A stretch of DNA of 64,000 bases from Primula veris (Eukaryota > Streptophyta > Magnoliopsida > Ericales > Primulaceae), in the NCBI GenBank assembly GCA_963682055.1, contig OY821745.1:10051501-10115500 (forward strand), read 5' to 3'. This document shows positions 36,060-44,900 of the stretch, one piece after another. How positions within the stretch are numbered: the first letter of the stretch is position 1; each line of letters begins with the position of its first letter. Both the position numbers and the translations under genes were made by a program. The notes beneath the pieces were generated by a model. That model did not search any database. It was not told where the DNA came from and worked only from the letters and a program-made list of their open reading frames with translations.

Positions 36060-36800
36060 ACATAATATGGTGATGGAACCGTAGGATTGGGGCCCACGGG
36101 GCGGACCATGATGGCGGCCTAGAGACCTTTGGATCGATGAATTTGGGTCAACCAGAGGGGAGAGTGACCCAGACTCTTTAACGAGGGGTTAGTGTGGCTA
36201 TGGTTGACATGGAGAGGTGGTGAGTGATCGAATGGCAAAAATGATGTGTTGGATGGGAGAGGAGACCGCATGTGATATCGACTTAAGTTGGACTTCTTGA
36301 AGTTCATTGGTGATGAACCGATTGGGTGGCTATATTGGATATATCAATACTACTCGATTGAGGGTGTGCATGAGGATGATGGGATCCGTGTGTCGTCTAT
36401 ATATCTTAACGGAAAAGCTAATCATTGGTGGTAAAGAAATTCTCTAGTTTGGAAAATAGGATGGTACTATGGGCGGAGTTCGAAAAAAAAGAGTAATGAA
36501 AAGGTATGGCCCATCGAGTTTCGACTTATGACGACTTGCTAAATGGTACACGCTATACAAGAACTCTATAAGATTACTTGACAAAATTTAAGTGCCTAGC
36601 ACCGAGAGTTAGGGGTTGCTCACAATCGGCGTTAATGGGAATCTTACTTAATCGGCATTTGAATCCACTGAGTTTTAGACTTATGGTTACTTGCTAACTG
36701 GTATACGCTATATAAGAACTCTATGATATTACTTGGCCGTATTTGAGAGCCTAGCACCAAGAGCTAGAGGTTGCTCACAGTCAGTGTTGATGAGAACAAC
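36060..36800 (+). pseudogene. Ty3/gypsy gag-like relic with internal duplication
   Basis: Plus-strand frames carry fragments such as SIEGVHEDDGI and LNGKANHWW (about 36350-36435), which recall the gag region in which a short acidic stretch precedes an A-x-x-W-W motif. A later piece reads DYLTKFKCLAPRVRG. Stops and shifts are frequent. A stretch of about 130 bases (36511-36640) is repeated in diverged form at 36662-36795 (ACTCTATAAGATTACTTG versus ACTCTATGATATTACTTG). No LTRs were found. The assignment rests on weak local likeness only. Confidence 0.4.
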
Positions 36801-37311
36801 ACATGCTCACAGCCCATACCTAATTCACGCAGTCAAATAACACATGCGTCGACACGTGCTAGACAAATTCAAACTTAAATAAGATAAATTTTCAAATAAG
36901 CTCATCAATAAAACACTTAAACAAATTCTTTAAAATACAATTTTCAATATTCTCGTAAAATTCAATACAATTTACAAATTATTAGCTAAACAACCATAAA
37001 ACTAAGTTTTAAGAGGTCTGTATGGTCCGATTGACTCGATCTTAACTCTAAGTAACTGGAAACATTTTTTAAAAATGAGGGTTCAGCTAAACAGGGTTAG
37101 TGAGTGATAAAACTTATAATATATAATAGGGTCAAAAATAGGTTTTATCATTTTCTTTTCTTTCAAAAATCATTACTTTTAAATTTAACAAAAATTTCCA
37201 AAGCGTGAGTATACATAAAATCACAGAAGTAAATAGCGAATTTTATGGTGTGATCAACATGATAATATAAATTGAATATTAAGCCCGATTGGACTTTCCA
37301 ATTTTCTAGGT
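36801..37311. other. Intergenic, no gene seen
   Basis: Possibly the decayed 3' side of the neighbouring gag-like relic. Nothing else recognised. Confidence 0.35.
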
Positions 37312-37440
37312 GAATTCAGACTTCCTGAATCTCTTTTTATTCGTTGGATCCAGCCTTCATGTATCTCTTTTATTCATTGGATTCAGCCTTCCTGAATCTC
37401 TTTTTCTTCGTTGGATTTGGACTTCCCAAATCTTTTTTAT
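37312..37440. repeat. About three 42-bp tandem repeats
   Basis: The unit GATTCAGCCTTCCTGAATCTC plus TTTTTATTCGTTG is repeated about three times with changes. Each unit holds the near-palindrome GATTCAG...CTGAATC. Confidence 0.75.
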
Positions 37441-37777
37441 TCTATAAAGTTAAATCCAAATATAAATAATAATGATCACCAAACATAAACTTTCTTTAAA
37501 AGTTTATACGTTCATCAACGTAATAATTCATTTTCTTTACTTTTATCAACATCCACCAATAAAATTTCTCTTTTTCATAACCTGCAACTTCCCGATACAA
37601 AATACATACATATACTTTTGATACTTCGAAAATATAATTTTCACCTGTAAACACTTGTTAAAAAAAATACAATGGATTTTAATAATAGTAAGGAAAAACC
37701 ACTCACCCCAAAATGATTCGAATAACATAGAAATGACTTTCACTAAAACCCGACAATATCCCGACTAACTAACGAAT

Positions 37778-37941
37778 GGTACCCATAGCAACTCAAATTA
37801 CTCATGTAATGCATACATACTTTACTGCCTTGACAAACCATGTTTCTGTCTATCGGCTCGGTACCCATAGCAACTCAAATTACTCATGTAACGCATATAT
37901 ACTTCACTGTCAAGACAAACCATGTTTCTGTCTATCGGCTC
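37778..37941. repeat. 82-bp direct tandem duplication
   Basis: Copies 37778-37859 and 37860-37941 both start GGTACCCATAGCAACTC and end TCTGTCTATCGGCTC. They differ at only a few positions, so the duplication is recent. Confidence 0.9.
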
Positions 37942-38729
37942 TTATTTGTATTCCTACATGTCTGTCAATATTATATGCTAATTTTGGCTACAAATATGGT
38001 ATTCAGGAAAATATAAATAATTATCTATCCCTCTCTGCTTGTGCGTCATATAAGGTTACGGTCATACATAGGAAGCGAAAAAACTTATTGAAAGACTACA
38101 AAATAATTATACATGCAAGACTTATATATCTACGAACTCTTTCCGTTCTTAAATAAGTCTATGATATTTCATATTTGGTTGTCACAAAATTAGTGTGCAC
38201 TTTCCAAATTTATCAATGAAAAAATAATAAAATTACTATAATATCTTCAAATATTATAATGAATACATTTTAAAAATTGACAATAATAATTATGTAATTC
38301 CATTGACAATATATCTCGCACACCCATAAAATGAGCCTTTTTTTGAAGGGGAAATGATAAGCAAGTTAGAAATTAAATCACAGTTGAAGAAAAACGCTAG
38401 TTAAAACAAATTTTGAGAAAAACAACCCAACCATTACGATTTACGAAGGTAAATATAAAATTTCATATATAAAATACTTAAAATGTATTATCTTCCCTTT
38501 TCATCACATATGCACAAAACTATTAAGTTTGCCAAATTAACCTCTCATAAGTCTTACTTAGCACACACAATTAGACATAACAAAAGTTTGTACTGCATAA
38601 TACTTCGGTTCTAGTACTAGTATTATTAGACAATCGGAAGCAGACTTAGATGGTGAAAGCGCTTGATCACTTTCGATTTCGATAATTGGGATCAGAATCT
38701 TTTTTCCTTAAGTTGCAGGCTTCAGACTT
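37942..38729. other. Intergenic, downstream of the B3 fusion gene
   Basis: AT-rich. The part next to 38730 is presumably the 3' UTR of the fusion gene. No other feature seen. Confidence 0.4.
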
Positions 38730-38989
38730 TCATCCACGAATACTTTGGTTGGCAAGCCTTGGACGCTTCTTACATGTCATCCATGTTCGGTTCTTCTCTG
38801 TACAAAATAAATCTAAGTTACTGATAATGATCAAACCTCGAAGTTGAAGTAAAAGGAATCTGAAAACAATATAGTGCAAAATGAAGAAGTACACTAACCA
38901 GGTTGTTTTGTAGCTACAGAATCATTGAGTTCAACAACTGCAATAGATTTGTCCATTGTATCCGACCCACTTGCTCGCACTATAAAGAC
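38730..38989 (-). CDS. Exons 7-8 of the fusion gene (last B3 strand and C-terminus)
   Basis: Exon 7 (38989-38899) follows acceptor CTTAATAG and reads VFIVRASGSDTMDKS, completing the B3 domain. Exon 8 (38797-38730) reads EKNRTWMTCKKRPRLANQ to a TGA stop, a basic tail. These exons lie on the far side of the retrotransposon, which adds about 4.85 kb to an intron of some 440 bases. Confidence 0.6.
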
Positions 38990-41900
38990 CTATTAAGATC
39001 GAAAATCAAAAGATTTATCAAAACATGAATAGTGATTACCACGAATTGATGTCCAAGTGAGAAACGAAAAATCAATTGCTAAGTCACAAAAAATTCTTAG
39101 AAGTTCTAGTATAGGTTTAAATCCAGATCTGCAAAAACTCTTTTTGTTCCATCTGTTTTTGAAATAACTTTCATTTCACGCTACCAAGAAACTTAATACT
39201 ATTTTTTATGGAGATATGAGACGATGCAATGCCAACAACAGAACCAAGTCGTTAACCACACTAAAAAAGATGTAAATAGAGAATAACCATGAAACTTGTA
39301 AATCACCATAAATATAGATAGACATGAGCTTTCCTGTTGGATTGTCGACAATGGTGCAACATCAATAGATTTTACACATATCTGTTATTCTAGATAATAA
39401 AGATTACCAGTACATATTGTTAGGGTCGATACAGGCGAACACAAACAAAGACAGAAAACTTAAACCGAGCACACACTCTTTGATAACGGAGTTCACCCAA
39501 ATTGGCTACGTCTCCGGGCCGCTACACGTGGCACTTAATATTATTAAGAGGATTACAATCGTAATCTAGCCTAGTTACAAGCTATGGTTCTCTCGCAAAT
39601 AGAACTCTTCTCTTTATAATATAGAGGTGTTGTGTAAAGGTGTAATTAAAATACAAGATATTGGGGCATATAAATAGAACCCAACATGGGTCATATTACA
39701 ATTTCAGGCGATGTGGGATAATAAGAAGACATGGTCAAAACTCATTTGGCTCCACAACTCAACAATCTCCCACTTGGAGTCAAATGTCGAGTGCTTCAAA
39801 AAAGAACTCCAGTTATCCCCGACCACCGAACTCACTGTGCTCCACCGAGCAGAATGCTCCCATCGGTATCCTTGTATAGTAATTGATACTCTTCCGTCGT
39901 CGGCGAGTACCCATTCTTCCAGTGTAGCGGCGACCCTGAGCCTCATGCTCGGAGCCCTACTGAGGTTGCACACAGCCTCAGTTTGTCGATTGTAACAGTC
40001 TTCGTTAGCATATCGGCGGGGTTCTTAGCGCTCTCAATTTTCTCTAGCGCGAAGATTCCATCTTCCAGAACAGCCCGGATAAAATGGTAACGAATCTGTA
40101 TGTGCTTGGTGCGTGAATGGAATACAGGGTTCTTAGCTAGCTGAACTGCACTTTGACTATCACAGTGCAGAACTCCCTTGTCGGTCCTCTGACCGAGCTC
40201 CTCTAAGAAACCTTGCAACCAAATCATCTCTTTGCTTGCTTCCGTCATCGCGACGTACTCAGCCTCTGTGGTCGACAGTGCAACGATCTTTTGCAGCTTC
40301 GATGTCCAACTCACAGCAGTACCACCGTAGGTACAAACACATCCTGTTGTGCTCTTTCGGCTGTCCAGATCACCGGCCATGTCAGCATCCACATAGCCGT
40401 GCAGGCCTTCCGAGGTCTTTCCGAAACATAATGCCGAACTCACGGTACCCGAGAGATATCTCAATATCCACTTCACAGCTTCCCAATGGTGCTTTCCTGG
40501 GTTACTCATGTAACGACTGACAACTCCCACTGCATGGGCAATGTCTGGTCTTGTACACACCATAGCATACATCAAGCTACCAATTGCTGAAGCGTAGGGT
40601 ATGTTCAACATACGATCCTTTCCTTCCTCGTCCGAGGGTGATTGTTCCTTCGACAAGCTAAAGTGTGCGGCTAGCGGTGAGCCTACAGCTTTGGCATCAC
40701 TCATGCTAAAACGTGCCAACACTTTCTTCACATACTCGGCTTGCGACAGAAACAGGGACCCATCTGTTCCTCGAGATATCCTCATACCGAGGATCTGATT
40801 TGCGGCACCCAAATCCTTCATCTCGAACTGTTTCGCCAACTGTTGCTTCACCTTGTTAATCTCAACAAGGCTCGACCCGGCGAGCAACATGTCATCTACG
40901 TACAACAGTAGTATGACATAAGAAGAGTTCTCAAATCTCTTCACGAAACAGCAGTGATCGTTATCACTTCTTTCGAACCCGGTATCCGCCATGAAACTGT
41001 CAAACTTCTTATACCACTGCCGTGGTGCTTGTTTTAACCCGTACAAGCTCTTCCGCAGTTTGCAGACCAGTTTCTCTTTTCCCTTTTCGGCAAACCCTTC
41101 AGGTTGGAGCATGTAAATTTCCTCATCGAGATCTCCATGGAGAAAGGCAGTTTTCACATCTAACTGCTCGAGATGAAGATTCGCATTTACAACAATGCTC
41201 AACAATAGCCGAATAGTCGTCATCTTTATGACTGGTGAAAAGATCTCGGTGTAGTCAATTCCTGCCTTTTGCTGGAACCCTTTGACTACTAGGCATGCTT
41301 TATACCATTTCGTGCCGTCTTGTTCCTCCTTCAGTCGGAACACCCATTTATTGCTCAGTGCCCTCTTCCCCTTGGGCAGTTCGGCTAACTGCCAAGTCAC
41401 ATTCTTCTCAAGTGACTTCATCTCATCCTTCATCGCGAGCTCCCACTTGCTCGAGTCTTTCAGCTCCAGAGCTTCTTCTCTACTTTCGGGCTCTCCTGCA
41501 TCACTGAGCAATATGTAATGCAGGGAAGGAGAGTATCGGGCAGGAGGTCTCCTCACGCGATGACCTCGGCCCAATTCAGGTCGGGGAGTTTGGGGCAGCT
41601 CCTCTTCATCTTCAGCATCTGCTGGTCGGTTGTCGAACACCACTGGCTCATCTTCAGTGTCATTTTCCAAGTCCATTCTTGGAAACGCATTCATGTCGAC
41701 CATACCACTTTCCTCGGACGGGAGCGCATCTTCTTCCACCACTACATTTTGACGATATTTGTACAAAATGCTTTCGTTGAAGATGACATCCTTACTGCGA
41801 ATGATCCTATTTGCTTGACCATCCCAGAAGCGATATCCGAATTCAGCTCCACCGTACCCTACAAAGTAACACACTTTGGATTTCGAGTCAAGCTTGGTAC

Positions 41901-44900
41901 GTTCATTTATGTCGACATGGATATATGACAGACAACCGAACACTCGCAAGTGTTCATAAGAGATAGGCTTTCCTATCCATACTTCCTTGGGAATCCTCCT
42001 CTCTAGGGGCACTGAGGGTCCGCGGTTAATGAGGTAAACCGTCGTGCTTACTGCATGTGCCCACAAGGCTTTGGGCAACCCACTTTGCAGTCTCATACTC
42101 CTAGCACGCTCATTGATTGTTCGGTTCATTCGCTCGGCCACGCCATTCTGCTGTGGCGTTCTTCGGATGGTCTTCTCCATTCGAATGCCTCTATGAGCAC
42201 AGAACTCTACGAACTTCGCATCAATGTACTCTCCGCCGTTATCGGACCTTAAACACTTGAGTTTATTCCCGGTCTCCAGTTCGACCATGGCCTTCCATTC
42301 TTGAAATTTCTTAAACACCTCAGACTTGTGTTTCAAGAAGTAGACCCATGTTTTCCTTGTCGAATCATCGATGAAGGTCACATAGTACTGAGCTCCTCCC
42401 AGTGACGTTACTGGAGATGGTCCCCATACGTCTGAGTGGACCAGTGCTAGCTTCTCCTCCTTTGGAGCTTTTCCACCTTTCCGGAAGCTCACTTTCTTCT
42501 GCTTCCCGAAGATGCAACCTTCACACATATCGAGGTTGACAGACTTCAAGCCTGGAAGTTTGCTGTCCTTCGCTAACACCTTCATCCCCTTCTCACTCAT
42601 GTGACCCAACCGTCGATGCCACAGTTCCGAGCAGTCTTGCGACACAGCTGCCGCCACTGTACACTCCTCATCGGTCGTCATGTACAGTGTACCGACCTTG
42701 CTCCCTCGGGCTATCACCATAGCTCCTCGTGAAACTTTCCAAGCTCCACAGCTAAACGAAATGGAGTGTCTTTCGGCATCAAGTTGACCTACTGAGATCA
42801 GATTCTTGATCAACCTCGGAACATGCCTCACTTTCGTTAGCTTCCATACCGACCCGTTTGGAATGCGAATCTTCACATCGCCAGTTCCAACAACATCCAA
42901 CGCTTCTCCGTCGGCTAGATACACTTTACCGAAATTACCCGCATGGTAATTTTCGAATAAATCCTTCTGAGCGGTCGTGTGAAATGATGCCCCAGAGTCT
43001 AGAATCCATGATTCTATATTTCTCTGTTCGGTAAGCAACAAACAGTCACCCGAATCCTCGTCGCTCGCAACATTAACCACGTGATCACGGCCGGTACCCT
43101 TCTTCGGCTGCTTGCACTCATGACTGAAGTGCCCCATACCCTGGCAGTTATAGCACCGAAGATTCTTCTTACTTCGATCGCTATCTTTGCCTCCTCGGCT
43201 TTGCCCTCTTCTACCTCGAGATTGCGAACGTCCTCTAACGTCCCATACCCTGGCCTTACCCCGGTCTCTTGAACCCACGTTCAAGGCTGCTCCATCATTT
43301 GAGCATTCACCCATGTCTAATCTCCTGAGTTCCTCAGCGAGTATTTGATCTCGGATGCCGTTGTAAGTCAGTTTCTCCTTTCCAATTGAGTTGCTAACAG
43401 CAGCTCGCATGAATTCCCAACTGTTCGGTAAAAAGGCTAGCAGTATAAGGGCTCTCACTTCGTCTGCAAAAGTTATCTCTACCGCATCCAACTGATTTAC
43501 GGTGTCGATTAACTTGTTCACGTGATTTGCGACAGGTGTGTCCTCAGCCATGCGTAGGTTGAACAACTTACGCATGAGATGTACCTTGTTGTTCGCGGAT
43601 GGTTTCTCATACATGTCGGTGAGGATCTTCATCATCCCCATCGTCGTCGTCTCTCTTGCGACGTTATGTGCTACACTCCTAGATAGTGTTAGGCGGATCA
43701 CTCCCAACACTTGTCGGTCTAAGAGTTTCCACGCCTCCTCGGTGGTCGTGGTCGGTCTTTCCTCAAGGAGAAGTGGCTGATGCATCTTCCTCCCGTAGAG
43801 GTAGTCCTCTATTTGCATTCTCCAGAATGCGAAGTCCTTCCCGTCAAACTTCTCGATCCCGTGCGCGGTTCTGTCTTCTTTCGCCATCGATGTTCCGAGC
43901 TCTGATACCACTTGTTAGGGTCGATACAGGCGAACACAAAGAAAGACAGAAAACTTAAACCGAGCACACACTCTTTGATAACGGAGTTCACCCAAATTGG
44001 CTACGTCTCCGGGCCGCTACACGTGGCACTTAATATTATTAAGAGGATTACAATCGTAATCTAGCCTAGTTACAACCTATGGTTCTCTCGCAAATAGAAC
44101 TCTTCTCTTTATAATATAGAGGTGTTGTGTAAAGGTGTAATTAAAATACAAGATATTGGGGCATATAAATAGAACCCAACATGGGTCATATTACAATTCC
44201 AGGCGATGTGGGATAATAAGAAGACATGGCCAAAACTCATTTGGCTCCACAACTCAACACATATAAACGATTATCTTGAATTTGGAAGGCAATACCAAAT
44301 GGAAGACGAGAACATCATCCTCAAGCAGTTTCTCAGCTATAGAAAACTCCCTCCATCCATTAGTAAACACCCATTTCAGGCCAAGTAATTTTACACGATA
44401 TTTTTTCGCACTTTCAACCTCGAAAACGACTACCTGGTCTCTTCTCTGGATAAGCTGTGCCGAGATTTCTGAAGGAAGACTCTGGCCAACATAAAAGAAA
44501 ATATTTAGCAGATACATGATTTATGTTTCTGGAAGGCAAAGGTTCTTTGAGTTTCATGGTAAAGGAAAAACAGAAGAACCATATATAGTTCATGTTTTCG
44601 TAGTTTGGCCATTGTCTCTATTCTCCAATAAAAAAATACCCTTGCCATTTACATACATGGTTCATTCAAAGCAATATTTCTTTGTGTATTTATCTATCTC
44701 TGGAAAAGCAAAAGCCTCTGAATAAGGCGAGGGCCAATGTGATGCATATTTGTAAGCAAAAATAGTAGTATAAGAATTAGTACTTCAAAAAGAATTATTT
44801 CAAAAAAAAAAAAAAGAATTAGTACGTCAGGAGAACATATTTTGATTCTTGTCTTGAAGGAAAAATAGGAACGCAAAAATAAGCACAAACACGTGTTTGG

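Larger units (their letters stand above)
39418..44259 (-). mobile_element. Intact, young Ty1/copia retrotransposon
   Basis: The element is 4842 bp with 347-bp LTRs (39418-39764 and 43913-44259), TG...CA ends, and target duplication CATAT (39413-39417 and 44260-44264). It lies in minus orientation. The primer-binding site TGGTATCAGAGC (43910-43899) is complementary to initiator-Met tRNA. A polypurine tract (CCAAGTGGGAGAT on the minus strand, 39777-39765) abuts the 3' LTR. I count 4 differences between the LTRs (98.8% identity), so the insertion is recent. It carries one uninterrupted polyprotein. It sits within intron 6 of the B3 fusion gene, in the same orientation as that gene. Confidence 0.96.

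Noticed and set aside
35804..36307. Pro-rich minus-strand ORFs (101 and 62 codons)
   Set aside because: They lie opposite gag-like plus-strand fragments and show no family likeness.
43888..43911. GTG 43911 as start of the copia polyprotein
   Set aside because: It overlaps the primer-binding site; ATG 43887 is the first credible start.
40213..43958. Many plus-strand ORFs of 60-136 codons
   Set aside because: All are antisense shadows of the intact copia polyprotein on the minus strand.
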